Shown here in pieces: positions 21,469-32,056 of a DNA stretch of 64,000 bases; the stretch's first letter is position 1, and each line of letters opens with the position of its first letter. The translations under genes were made by a program, and so were the position numbers. Source of the stretch: Tenrec ecaudatus (Eukaryota; Chordata; Mammalia; Afrosoricida; Tenrecidae); the NCBI RefSeq assembly GCF_050624435.1, contig NC_134536.1, positions 5,894,758 through 5,958,757 of the forward strand, given 5' to 3'. Under the pieces are notes generated by a model. It did not search any database and was not told the origin of the DNA. It saw only the letters and a list, made by a program, of their open reading frames with translations.

Positions 21469-21789
21469 ATCTATTACATTATTCATCCCCAAAGCATCTA
21501 AATCAAAAGACATTCTCTGGCCTGATCCCACCTTTGCCTCTTTCACTCTTACCAAATAACGGAGGGTAGATCTGGGCCATGCCTGGGATTACTGTCAGGT
21601 AGCAATTAAGGGTTTCCTATTAAAAAGTCCTTTTAAGCTTATGCACCGAGATTATCTGTGGCTGATCAAAATGTGACATGCCCTCATCTGGGTTTTCTCT
21701 CAGCTGGTATGTGCCATGCCAGCATGCTAGTTTTATACTCTTCTGAATGGGCGTGGTTTTCATGGGGCTCAAGTCCTTACACACCATTA

Positions 21790-22102
21790 CTGCGGTTTAT
21801 GCCCTTGAATCTGCTGACTCATAGTGACCCCGTGCACACTAGGATGAAGCACTGCCCTGACCTGCGCCATCCCCACAACTGTTGTATTTGCATCCATTGT
21901 CCCTGCCACTGTGTCCGTCCGTCTCCTTGAGGGACTTCCTCTACTTCTGCCTCTACATCTACCAGGCATGATGCCCTTTTCCAGGGACTGGTCCCTCTCG
22001 ATATTCAAATTCACTGCCATCTAGTCGATGCCAACGTGTGTCCAAAGTATGTGAGACGAAGTCTTGCATCTTGCCACTAAGGAGCATTCTGGCAGATGTT
22101 CA
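21790..22102 (-). mobile_element. RTE 3' end with embedded SINE scrap
   Basis: Complement of the RTE 3' end: CTGACTCATAGTGACCCCGT, AAGCACTGCCCTGACCTGC, TCCAGGGACTGGTCCCTC, AAGTATGTGAGACGAAGTC. Between the last two lies a short AfroSINE tail (22005-22032) that RTE lacks. Confidence 0.85.
22005..22032 (-). repeat. 28-bp AfroSINE tail scrap inside RTE
   Basis: CAAATTCACTGCCATCTAGT followed by CGATGCC matches the SINE 3' tail complement. RTE sequence resumes at once with GTGTCCAAAGTATGTGAG. Confidence 0.7.
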
Positions 22103-22107
22103 AAAGT

Positions 22108-22290
22108 CACTCACTGCCATCAGGTTGATGCTGACTCATAGCAACCCCATGGCACAGGTTGGAAATGGCCCTTTGAGTTTCTGAGACTGTGTCTGTGAAT
22201 GGGGGCGGAAAGCCCTGTCCTTCTCATGTGGAGCATCTGCAGGTTTCAAACTGCTGACCTTTTGTATAGCTGCCTCCCCTCATAACCAAG
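22108..22290 (-). mobile_element. AfroSINE, reverse strand
   Basis: TCACTGCCATCAGGTTGATG, CTGACTCATAGCAACCCCAT, TTTCAAACTGCTGACCTTTT in reverse SINE order. Head end eroded. Confidence 0.82.
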
Positions 22291-22737
22291 TGAACATCTG
22301 GTGAAAATTAACATGGGTCACGTCAATGCTGCCATCCTCACCCTCTGAAGGCACCGAAGAGAGGCTTGGAGGCTGGTCTTCAGCCACGTGCCACTGCCCA
22401 GGTTGCAGAGGCTCTTCTGAATTGCGGTCACTCTTCCTGGTCTGTGGTGCGAGCGCCTGGCTGGTAAACTTAGTGTCAGTCTTGGGCTCTCCTGTTCATT
22501 ATATTTGTGGATTATTTTTAAGAGTATCTCAACCCTTTGTACTTAAGAACCACCGCGCAGGCAAACGCACGGTGATTTGGGGAATGCAATTCTTGGAAAG
22601 CAGCTATCACGTCTGTGTACACTGCAGGGTACCAGAGCAGGCTCTGCTTCACATTTCACTCTGCTGTGGACTGTCCCCAGCCCAGCAGTCAGTTTGGCCA
22701 TTGTGACATCAGAAATGTCAGTCCCCTGGGAGTTGTA

Positions 22738-22915
22738 AAAATAGTTCTATTGACATATAATTCACAGCGTAAAATTCAATAGCTCCAACATATTAAAAAG
22801 AGCTGTGCAGTCATCACCACAATTTGAGAGCTTTTTCTTCTTTCTTGTGCTCATCAGCACCCCCGCCCCCATCCACCCGTCTCTATAGATTTACCTATCC
22901 TGGATTTCGTATACA
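22738..22915 (-). repeat. Old L1M 3' UTR fragment
   Basis: ATTGACATATAATTCACAGC, GCTGTGCAGTCATCACCACA and AGATTTACCTATCCTGG follow the order of an ancient mammalian L1M 3' end read in antisense. Confidence 0.75.
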
Positions 22916-23131
22916 GAAAACATACCCCAAACCAAACAAAAACTAACAATAACATTGTAAAACAGAGAAAAATCTCAATTGAAAAGAAAGTAGACAATAT
23001 TGAAAAGTTATAACAAATTTTAAAAAGGTCCAAAGGGGTCAAATGATAAAGTGTTCAATTTTAACCTTATTACATAGGCATTAATCCACATTCCAATGCA
23101 TTCTGCAAGATAGCAGGTCTATGGTCGGGGT
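22916..23131. other. Unassigned AT-rich intron
   Basis: Short A-rich tracts only. Confidence 0.4.
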
Positions 23132-23230
23132 ATTCACTGGAGGCTTAACTGCATGGGCCCCCTGCAAATAGACTTGGCACTGTCACTGTCATCCAAAGCC
23201 TTCTGCAAACTGGAGACTCAGAATTGAAGC
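23132..23230. repeat. Unclassified dispersed repeat, copy 1
   Basis: Shares TGGAGGCTTAA and CACTGTCACTGTCATCCA with CTTCTGCAAACTG in the same order and spacing with 49636-49734. Family not recognised. Confidence 0.6.
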
Positions 23231-24463
23231 TCGCATACAATTCCCTCCTCCATTCTTAGAGTTTGTCATTTACAATCCTTGAATCACACACACAGTCTAG
23301 TACGCTTCTTCAACGTGGACTTAGCTTGTTTTAAGACAAACATTTAAAAACCCAGGGATGTACTGTGTAGACTAATTGGGCCAAGGAGCTCTCCTTGTGA
23401 AACGAATCCACTTCTGGCACAGGAGAGTGACATGATGGCTGATGCACGACACCTCTGGTGCTGAAGTGTTGGAGCACATCACGTACTCGTGGCCCAATAT
23501 GGGGGCTTCTGGGCACTCAGTACAGATGTTCCCGGCATGTCCCTGTTCGTTTTTATGGTCCTCAGTGTTTCCAAGGGAACTGGATCTGCGTGTCTGCATT
23601 CCGTTCATGCATAATTCAGCAAAACGTTGTTCAGAAATGGGAGAAAATGCAAACCAAAAATGTGACTCAGATCATTCTCCTGCTGTTTAAAACCTGGGCA
23701 GAGGAAGCAAGAACCTGCTGAGGCAGGTAGGATATGCCTCCTTGGTTTAACTCCGTTTGCCAGTCTCTGTGGCAAATATTTCCATTTTGAACAATTGAGA
23801 TGCCCACTATGTTGTTGTTGCTGTTGTTAGTTACTACAGAGTCCCCGCCAACTCTTTGTACCCTAATGGCAGAAGAGCCTTGTGTTGGCCTGCCGTGTCC
23901 CATCTGCACCACCCTCCCTGTGTTTCAGCCTCTCATTGTGGCTTTGAGCCTCTGGCCCTGGTGTAGAAGCCTCAGCTCCTTGTCATTTGCTCACCAAAGA
24001 AGGGTTTTATAGTGTCACCCACGTGTAGGCATAGGGAAGCTTCTGGGTGTAATGGAAAAACTAGCAATTCAAGGATGCCAACGCTTGGTGAAGCCATTTA
24101 GCCAGGATCTCCTTCAGCATTTCAAAGAACGACTCTGACGTCCGCCCCGCTTGGTGGGGCCCAGTTGGGTCATTTCTGCAGACTTACATTCTCTCCCCGC
24201 TTCATTGGAAATCGTCACAGGGGTGTGCATTTCCTCACAGGGCTATTTTGATCATGACATTAAATTTAAGCTACTGAAACCTACACATATAGTGCACGTT
24301 TTGTGACAGGTGTGAGGGCTCAATGATAATATTAGCCATTATTAATTTAACCCGGGGAAACACTCACAAACATAAAGCTAATCCTTTGATTTCTAGTGTG
24401 TCCTAGCTTCAGCCTAGAAACCTGCTCTGTTTTAAACTGCTCCAAAAGGGACCGCATGCCCCG
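23231..24463. other. Unassigned intron, possible RTE-tail scrap
   Basis: GTTGTTGTTGCTGTTGTTAG at 23812 and GTTGGCCTGCCGTGTCCCAT nearby could be a badly eroded reverse RTE 3' end (23812-23960). No gene seen. Confidence 0.35.
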
Positions 24464-24645
24464 TGGCACCCTGGTGGCACAGTGATTATCCATTGGGCTG
24501 TGATCTCCAAGGTCAGCAGTTCAAAAGAAGATGGGGCTTTCTATTCCCATCAACAGTCAGTCTTGGAAACTCACAGGGACAGTTCTCCCCTGCCCCATGG
24601 AGCTGTTCTGCGTTCGCATTGACTTGATGGCGGTGAGTGAATTCC
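24464..24645 (+). mobile_element. AfroSINE
   Basis: GGCACCCTGGTGGCACAGTG, AAGGTCAGCAGTTCAAAAG, GGGGCTTTCTATTCCCATC, and tail GCATTGACTTGATGGCGGTG. Confidence 0.85.
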
Positions 24646-25294
24646 TGTGGCATGTCGGCCAGCCCATGCTCAGGCTGTCTACAAAGTGCCGGGGTCTGGA
24701 CCACCCCGTCAGAGCTGCTGCTGCGATTTCATTCTCCCCATCAACGGCTTTCTTAAGACAAGGGCACAGCCCACCCGGGTAGAGTGCGTGCTGCTCCTTC
24801 CTTCGACGAATAGATGTGCGTCTGCGCAATTGGCCTGGAGGATTGGCTGCCAAAATTGGTTTAAGGCAGCATGCACAGTAGTGCGAGATGGCTCCTGGGA
24901 GTTCTGTGAGCCACTGGCATGTAAAGTCAAGGGCAAGAGCGTCTGCAATCACACAGAGGAGGAAGCACATCCCGTGACCCACTTAGTGATTAATTTCTGG
25001 CTTCGTTAATGTCTGTGTTGTGGAAGCACTATATTTCCATAATCCATCATCTTGTAGTCCATTTACAGCTCATGGTGCGGTTCTGTCCCTGTAGTTTAAT
25101 GCAGTGTCTGCTCACGGGCCTGTGCCCGCGGGCCTGTTTGTGGTAAGAGCCTTAAAAGGAAAGGGTGGGTTTCTGATGTCACAGGTGTCGTCTGTGGTTT
25201 ATATCATGAAATGCTGGTGTTTGACAGCTGGTGGTTTATATCATGAACAGCAGGTGTTTGACAGCCTCTCAAACAGAAAAATGGCCATTGTCAG
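24646..25294. other. Unassigned intron with a short direct repeat
   Basis: GGTTTATATCATGAA recurs at 25197 and 25231, each followed by a GTGTTTGACAGC-type segment (unit of about 34 bp). Otherwise no gene or repeat seen. Confidence 0.5.
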
Positions 25295-25465
25295 ACTTCC
25301 TGACATGGGGAAGCACTGGGCTGCTGACCGCATAGTTGGCAGTTCAAATCCCCCAGCTGCTCCAGGGAGAAAAACTAAGCTGTCTGCTCCTGTAAAGACT
25401 GACAGTCTTGTAAAGTCTATATTGGATCCCGTGAGTCAGAATCGACGAGGTGGATGGGTTTGTGG
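25295..25465 (+). mobile_element. AfroSINE
   Basis: GAAGCACTGGGCTGCTGACC, GGCAGTTCAAATCCCCCAGC, tail CGTGAGTCAGAATCGACGAG. First of three SINEs in a row. Confidence 0.8.
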
Positions 25466-25469
25466 GTCA

Positions 25470-25655
25470 AAGAACCCCTGGTGGCCAATGGTTCAATGTT
25501 TGGCTGTGAAACAAAAGATCATTGGTTCAAATCCTCCAGCTGCTCCATGGGTCTGTGAAGTTTACAGTCATGGAAAACCCCCATAGGGCAGTTCTACTTT
25601 GTTCTGTAAGGCAGCTGGGAGTCAGGATCATCCCCATGGAATGGGACGTAGACCA
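25470..25655 (+). mobile_element. AfroSINE
   Basis: AGAACCCCTGGTGGCCAATG, TTGGTTCAAATCCTCCAGCT, GTTCTACTTTGTTCTG, tail GGGAGTCAGGATCATCC. Confidence 0.75.
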
Positions 25656-25689
25656 CTATTGGAAATGGCAAAGTCTACACTCCGAGTCT

Positions 25690-25887
25690 TTGGGTTACAG
25701 AGAGCCAGCCATGTTGGCAAGGGGGTTTCATGGCAGACTCTTAACCTCAAGGTCACCTGCCACTCCTCAGGAGAAAAATGAGACTTTACTCTTTCTAAGA
25801 GTTATAGTCTCAGAAACCACAGGGGAAATTCTACCCTGTCCCAAAAGGTTGCTGTAAGTCAGAATCCATTTGATGGCAGTACTTTGC
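25690..25887 (+). mobile_element. AfroSINE
   Basis: GACTCTTAACCTCAAGGTCA, GAGAAAAATGAGACTTTACT, tail GCTGTAAGTCAGAATCCATT. The head is diverged. Confidence 0.72.
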
Positions 25888-26339
25888 TTCCCCAAGTCCA
25901 AGGTTGTGGGTAAGAGGACAGAACTGAATTGTCAACTTGGAGCTCCATGCTCCAGTACTAACAAAGAACAGAGCAGACGGCAAAACTCCCTCATCAGGTA
26001 ACGTTTAGAATAGACACCATGTTCCTAAAGTGAGGTTGGTTGAAGAGTCTAAATGGCAAACCGTAATAGAACTGCATGGAGGGAGGTGCCTCGGACGTTG
26101 AATTTGATTGCAGTGCTTGCTCATTTATAATGTCTCCGATTGGCAATCTTGATTCCCTGCACAAGTCAAATTTCCATTACATGCTGAAGAGGAAGGAATG
26201 GTGTATATCCTCAGGGCAGAATTCAGAGGGCAAGGATGTATTTGTAATTGTTATCACAAAATGCTTCAGGAATGCAAAGAACATGGAAATCATATACGAA
26301 AAACAACAGTGCCCGTCACCAGCTTAAGGCTAACAGGAG
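25888..26339. other. Unassigned intron
   Basis: No gene or repeat recognised. Confidence 0.45.
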
Positions 26340-26555
26340 AACACTGCTCCTTACAGCTGTTATCAGGGGAGACCAGTCCCTGGCAAAGGGCATCATGGTA
26401 GGTAAAGTAGAGGAACCATGGAAGTGAGGAAGCCTCTCAATGAGATGGATTGGCACCTTGGCTGCAACAATGGGCTCAGCACATTTGTGAGGACAGTACA
26501 GGACCTATGTTGTGCATAGGGCCACTATGGGTGGGAACTGACCAAATGACACCTT
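26340..26555 (+). mobile_element. RTE 3' end, sense
   Basis: GTTATCAGGGGAGACCAGTC, AATGAGATGGATTGGCACC, GCTGCAACAATGGGCTCAG, and terminal GGGCCACTATGGGTGGGAAC. Confidence 0.85.
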
Positions 26556-27414
26556 ATAAAAACAGCAAAGCTAAAGTCCTAAATTCCTTTCTCTCTGGTT
26601 CTGTGTCATGCCTCTTCTTCTTCAGACTATCACTCTCATCCTGAGTTTGTAATTTATCATTCTCTTCCATTGTTCTATACCTTTTTATGTAATAATCAAT
26701 CCATAAATATTATGAGATACTAATATCTTTCTTTAAAAAGTAACCTTTAACTACATTATATTCCACCTACCTTAGGTAACTCTGCCTTTTTATTCAATGT
26801 CATTTTGATATGAGCCGTGCTGATGAGTGTAGCTTGCAGCATGTATGTGCATTAGTGAAGTGCATGCCTGTAGTATGAGGAACGTGTCAGCACATGCTCC
26901 CTCTCACACTGCTGGGAACTCCAGTGGTTGCTAACTGTTAGTGTCACACATAATACTTGCACTGAACAGCCTGAAGCCAGGCTTTGAGCCTGCAAGCAGG
27001 GATCCCTCTAGCTGGGCCCCTTGTGGTGAGAGTTTTTGGGGGAAGGGTGTGTGCACCTCTGACCATGCTAGATACACGAAAAATTGCTCTGCTGTGTGGC
27101 CATCACACTTACCACTTTCCCTGTTGGCATCCAGTTGATTCTGGTTCAAAGCCACCCCTTGTGGTCCACCTACTAGTCAAGGTTAGTATTTTCAGACTTA
27201 CTCAGTTTCACAACCTGACCGGTGTCAGGTTTTATATGAACATAGATGTAGCTTACATTTTTTGATCATGCATCTTGTCATATTTATTTCTTCTTCTGAG
27301 TACTCATTGTATTTTACAAGTTTTCCAATGGGACGTGTCTTTTTTACGTCTATTTCTACTTAATAAATGCATCTTAAATACTAACAGTTATATGTATGGT
27401 ATAGTGTATGTTGT
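26556..27414. other. Unassigned intron
   Basis: AT-rich intron with no recognised gene or repeat. Confidence 0.4.
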
Positions 27415-27598
27415 TGTTGTTAGGGGCCATTGAGTAGGATACGACCTATAGAGACCCTGTGCACAACAGAACGAAACACTGCCCGGCCCTGCCCCATCCT
27501 CACAATTATTTTCGTGCTTGCGCCCATTGTTATAGACACTGTGTCAGTCTACCTCACTGAAGGCTTTGCTCTTTTTCACTGCCCCTCCACTTTATATA
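27415..27598 (-). mobile_element. RTE 3' terminus, reverse strand
   Basis: GTTGTTAGGGGCCATTGAGT, ACAGAACGAAACACTGCCC, GCCCATTGTTATAGACACTG. Ends where a TATA-rich stretch begins. Confidence 0.87.
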
Positions 27599-28198
27599 AC
27601 ATATATAACCAAATATCATATATAGTTTATTATATAGTAGTTATAAATATTGTATACAATACTATATTGTATATAAGTTAAGTTATATTACATATAATTT
27701 TATGTATCTATTATTGAGGATATATATACATATAAATTTCAAAAAACAAAATCCACCCCAATGTATGTAGAAGAGACCAATCTTTCAGTTCTATTTTAGA
27801 CAGTTACTGTGTGTGTAACAACTTCTGCCTTAATCTATAAATCTTAATGTAACTTTTCTTTTATGGAATGATGTCCCTGAGTCTAATTTTAGAAATATTT
27901 CTATGTTATGATAGGATGGTTTTTTAAAGATACTTTTTTTCTAATAGTTTTAGTTTTCAAATATAAGTCTGGCCTGATTGGAGCGCATCTTTTCTGAATG
28001 ATACATGAAAAAGATACCCTTTAAAAGTTTTTTCATGAGGAATCTTTTCGTCGTCATGCTCACGATGGAGTATCCCTGTCACGTCACACACCCTTGACAT
28101 CGAGCCTGTTTCCATGCACGCCTCGACCGACTTCCGTGCCCTCCTTCCCTCAGGTTTCTTTTGGTGCTCCTGCCACCAGTGCCTCTTTGTCTTGGTTA
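27599..28198. other. AT-rich intron
   Basis: 27599-27740 is TA-rich low complexity. No gene seen. Confidence 0.5.
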
Positions 28199-28557
28199 TG
28201 CTGTTGTTGTCAGGTGCCATCGACTTGGTTCTGACCCACAGCGACCCTGTGCACAACAGAACAAAGCACCACATGGACCTGCATGACCACACGATCGTGG
28301 CCAACCCCGAGCCCATTGTTGCAGCCACCGTGTCAGTCCAGCTCATTTATGTCCTTCCTCTTTTTCACGGCCTCCCGACCCACTCTACGGAGCATGAGGT
28401 CCCGCTCCAGGGACTGGTCTCTCCTGACTGCGTGTCCAACGTAGGTCAAATGAAGTCTTCCCATCCTTGCCCCGAAGGAGCACTCTGCCCTTACTTCTTC
28501 TAAGACAAATTTGTTTATCCTTTTGGCTGCTCATGTTATTTTCAGTATTCTTCTTTG
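28199..28557 (-). mobile_element. RTE 3' end, reverse strand
   Basis: TGTTGTTGTCAGGTGCCATC, CACAGCGACCCTGTGCACAA, GCTCCAGGGACTGGTCTC, CTTCTTCTAAGACAAATTTG. About 360 bp from the LINE's 3' end. Confidence 0.88.
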
Positions 28558-29705
28558 TTATCGTGGATTTTTCATTCTTGATAGCTGACAGGGCATTCCA
28601 TACTACACGTCTTGTTCTTCATGGGGACCCTCGGCTTATTTTACTAATTGCCTGTAAGAGAATGCTAAATTGAAGGTAATTTTCTTGCAGACTTTGAAGA
28701 TCCAGAATGCCATGTCTATTTTTAATATGGATACAATTTCCTTCTGTATAATTGTAGTTCTTTTGTAGGCAATCTGTTGTTCTCTGGCTGCATTAAAAGC
28801 CTTCTTTTATGTTTGATACCAGACATTATCAATACAATCTGGTTAGTTGTTAACTTTATTTCATTATCCACTATGAATCCCATATCAGAAAATTCCCATC
28901 GTCCATTCTTTCTGGAAAATTATCCTTAGTATATCTTCAAGTATTGGCTCTCTTCCCTTCTCTTCAGCCTCTAGTTCTGGAACATTAATTGGGGGCGAGC
29001 TGGACTTTCAAAACCTGGATATTCTATGCATTTGCCATCTGTTTCATATTTTGCATTTCTTGGTTTCTATTCCTGCATTCTGGATCACTTAAACATTACA
29101 TGTCATTTGTACTTAATTGTGTGCACAGTTTTGACTACTTGATTTTCGTTTCAAAGAATGTTTGCGCTGTTTGTGGATATGCTCCTTGTTTCCTTGCACA
29201 GGCTGACTGCTTTGGGTGGAACTCTGCCTGCTTTCTGCTCAGAGTCCTCCTGTCAGCTCTGTGAGCACTTCAAACGTGCTCCAGATTTCATGGTTTTGAT
29301 TCAAAATCTTGTGACAAAGGTCTTTGGTGTCAGATCCCAAGAGTGACTGGATGTCCACACTCTGCCCCATGGAAGGTGATGTTAAGCTATGGAATGAAAC
29401 TTGTGGTCCTGAGAGATTTAGGCTCTGGACTCCTCCCTGGCTCACACTGAAAGCATCTCTTCACCATAGTTTTAAGTCTGAGAAACACCCAAACTTTCTC
29501 CACCAGTGTGAAAAGACCTTTTATGTGCATGTCTCAGCTTTGAGCAAAACAGACAATGCAAGTAACATAAATGTGGCTGAAATCAGACATCACATTCTCA
29601 CATTTTACTGGAAATCCTCCTCGTTTTGTAGCTCTTTCTGTTCATACCTTTTCAATCTTTTTTGACATTACTTTATACACACAGGTGCCCATGTGTCCTT
29701 TAATG
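28558..29705. other. Unassigned intron, possible old L1 piece
   Basis: AT-rich pyrimidine-biased sequence; 28880-29120 has the look of an ancient LINE 3' region. No domain found in any open frame. Confidence 0.3.
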
Positions 29706-29987
29706 GAGTTACCTCACTTCTGTTTTCCGTGGGGGAGAACAGATGTACTGTGGACTGCCAGAGGAACTAACAAATCTGCCTTAGAATACAGCCAGAATGT
29801 GTCTACAGCCATACCAGCCCAAATGCGCCCGATCTCGTCTGATATCATAAGCTAAGTTGGGTTGGGCCTGGTTAGTACTTGGATGGGAGAATACAGCCAG
29901 AATGTTCCTTAGAGTAAACTTTACCTCTTGTACCTTGAACACTTGATCAGGTGGGACCAGTCCCTGGAGAAGGGGCATCATGCTTGG
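29706..29987 (+). mobile_element. RTE fragment carrying a 5S rRNA insertion
   Basis: Sense RTE: GTGGACTGCCAGAGGAACTA, then after the 5S insert TTCCTTAGAGTAAACTTTAC, GTGGGACCAGTCCCTGGAGA and GCATCATGCTTGGTG. It stops at the LTR-like block starting 29988. Confidence 0.85.
29801..29890 (+). pseudogene. 3'-truncated 5S rRNA retropseudogene
   Basis: Positions 1-90 of the 121-nt 5S rRNA, from GTCTACAGCC through GCGCCCGATCTCGTCTGAT and GGTTAGTACTTGGATGGGAG. About 11 of 90 bases differ from the human 5S sequence as I recall it. It stops inside the C-box of the internal Pol III promoter and lacks the last 31 nt and any terminator, so it is not a working gene. It is flanked by a perfect 17-bp direct repeat GAATACAGCCAGAATGT (29784-29800 and 29889-29905), the second copy overlapping its last GA. 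There is no poly(A) tail, as in tailless retropseudogenes made by LINE machinery. Confidence 0.93.
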
Positions 29988-30440
29988 TGTGGTAGATGAT
30001 TTGTTGTTGAGTAGACACTCCTCGCTAGGAGTGGAGTCAAACCTGTCAATCAAGTGGTAGTTTGATGACACCTCCTTGGAGGTATGGCCTGTTGTATAAG
30101 CGTGAAGGACTCTGGGAACTGCCTATCTCTCCACCCCTCAGCCTTCCTGCCTTCTGGAACTCTGTCTGCCTCAAGGAGTAGCCCCCATGTGGGCCATCTG
30201 GCCCCGAGAACTGCCGCCAGTCTGCCACGTTCCCACCACCCTTGGATCCATGTGACTCGGCACCCACTAGGCTGGGATCTACCTGCATTCCTGCATCATC
30301 TGTCTGTGTTGCTGGCATGTGGCTATGTGTGTCTGAAGAGGTACTGATGGGCTAGCATTGGACTTATGGGCTTGACTTGGACCGGGCTGGGATGCCCAGC
30401 CCTGATTGTGAGGACACTGCCAGACTAACCTAGAATCACC
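29988..30440 (-). mobile_element. Diverged LTR-like repeat
   Basis: Starts TGTGGTAG like the reversed LTR at 32375. It shares GTGGAGTCAAACCTGTCAAT and GACTTGGACCGGGCTGGGAT with that family, but the middle differs. Its far end is not clear. An old fossil, perhaps a sister subfamily. Confidence 0.5.
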
Positions 30441-30524
30441 GTGAGGTGGATTCAACTCAAGGGTACCCACACACCAAGAGCACCTCCATGTACTAGTTGT
30501 TACAATACACATGTCACTGTCCAG

Positions 30525-30722
30525 CTAGGAGCCAGGGCGGTGTAGGGGGTTACATGTTGTTCTGCTAACCGCAAGATCCACAGTTCTAAATCACTAGCTG
30601 CTCCTTGGGAGAAAGACGAGGCTTTCTACTCCCATAGAAATGGACCGTTTCAGAAACCCACTGGCGAATTTCCGCTCTGTCCTGTGGAGTCCCTATGAGT
30701 CAGAACCAACTTGATTGAAGGT
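30525..30722 (+). mobile_element. AfroSINE
   Basis: AGCCAGGGCGGTGTAGGGGG, TTCTGCTAACCGCAAGATCC, GAGGCTTTCTACTCCCATAG, tail CCTATGAGTCAGAACCAACT. Confidence 0.87.
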
Positions 30723-30840
30723 GAATGTGTGCGTGTGTGTTAAGAGAAAGAGAGCATGTCTAACAAGACATCCTGAAGTTGTATAATGAAAAGCAGGGAT
30801 GAATGAATGTAGTATTTGCCCTAATGTATCGTGTCTGACA

Positions 30841-30842
<2 letters not shown>

Positions 30843-30871
<29 letters not shown>
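30843..30871. repeat. (CA)14 microsatellite
   Basis: Uninterrupted AC dinucleotides. Confidence 0.96.
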
Positions 30872-30873
<2 letters not shown>

Positions 30874-31054
30874 GTAAAAACAACTTTTTAAAAGAAAACC
30901 TAAGTAATGGTGCATACTCAATGCCAGTTTTTTTACAGACAAATACAGGAAGTGCAGAAGTATCAGAGTAGAAGTTGACATTCACCAGAAAACTGCTACC
31001 ACATTGAAACAGCACTAGGTGCCATCCACGTTATGGGAAAGTCCTAGACTGAGC

Positions 31055-31130
31055 ATGGTTGGGAAGAAAGGCCTGGCAATCGGCTTCTGAAACTCGCTGA
31101 TGAAAATCCCATGAACTCTCCCCAATGGAG
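31055..31130 (+). mobile_element. Possible RTE 5'-region scrap
   Basis: GAAAGGCCTGGCAATCGGCT followed by a CTGATGAAAATCCCATGAAC match is like the 5' region of the RTE element in sense. Short and isolated. Confidence 0.45.
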
Positions 31131-31886
31131 GCGTCACCACTCGAGAGCCCATTGGACTAGCCCAGACCACAAACAGCACAGCCAAAGAGCTGCCCAGGCA
31201 TGGCTGTGCACCGCATGAACAAACAGGGGCACACCAGAAGGTTCTGGCTTCAACATGGTGAAACTCATTCACGAAGTCAAGATTGGACCAGATCCTTTGG
31301 CCCCGTGCCTTTCGATGCCACCTCGAAAGAGCATGGTTTACCGAGCTCTGTTTTGTTGTCGAATCTGAGCGCCTCTCCAGACAGAGAGGAGGGGAACATT
31401 TTAGATGGAAGAAACCCGTGACTGCACGGCTGCTGGGATGACGCCATTTGCTCTTCTAGCATGCGGATGGGAGTGTGGTCTCTTTATCTGCAGTTTTGTT
31501 TGATCATTATGACTAAATAAGGCTTGCTTTTCATTTTATGTCCATTTCTCTTCACGCATTACTTTGTTCCCTTTATTGCACTCTAATGCTAGAGTAACTC
31601 CTTTTAAGGGAGCACTTTAAAATGTGTCTACAATTTGCTGAAAACATAAATGAAAATGCATTTAATCTATATTAAGCTGAATCTGAATACATAAAAATAT
31701 AGCTGTCCAAATGTGAGGCTCATTAATGAACACAGTCAAAGAAGATTGCTCCCTCACCCTGAACACATTCAGTTATTGAGAATCACACATGTACAAATAC
31801 ATTAGAAAGGCCCCACGCTGAGTTGAACTGGCTGTCAAGAGAGAATTAGAAACTTCCTCTTAAGCAAGTGAATGAAAGAAACATGA
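31131..31886. other. Unassigned intron
   Basis: No gene or repeat recognised. Confidence 0.4.
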
Positions 31887-32056
31887 AAACACAAGTGCCG
31901 AGCAGGAGATTTCAAAGGGCAGCCTGAAAAAACAAAGTCAAGTGCTTTAGCCAAATGTGCAAAGACCTGGAGTTACAAAAATAAAGAGAAGAAAATGTTA
32001 GGCCTTTCCTATGCTGAAAAGATAGAAAGAGAAAGAAAGAAAAAGAAAAATCAAGT

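Noticed and set aside
29801-29890. Working 5S rRNA gene
   Set aside because: Only 90 of 121 nt, C-box cut, no terminator, about 11 substitutions and retroposition-type flanks.
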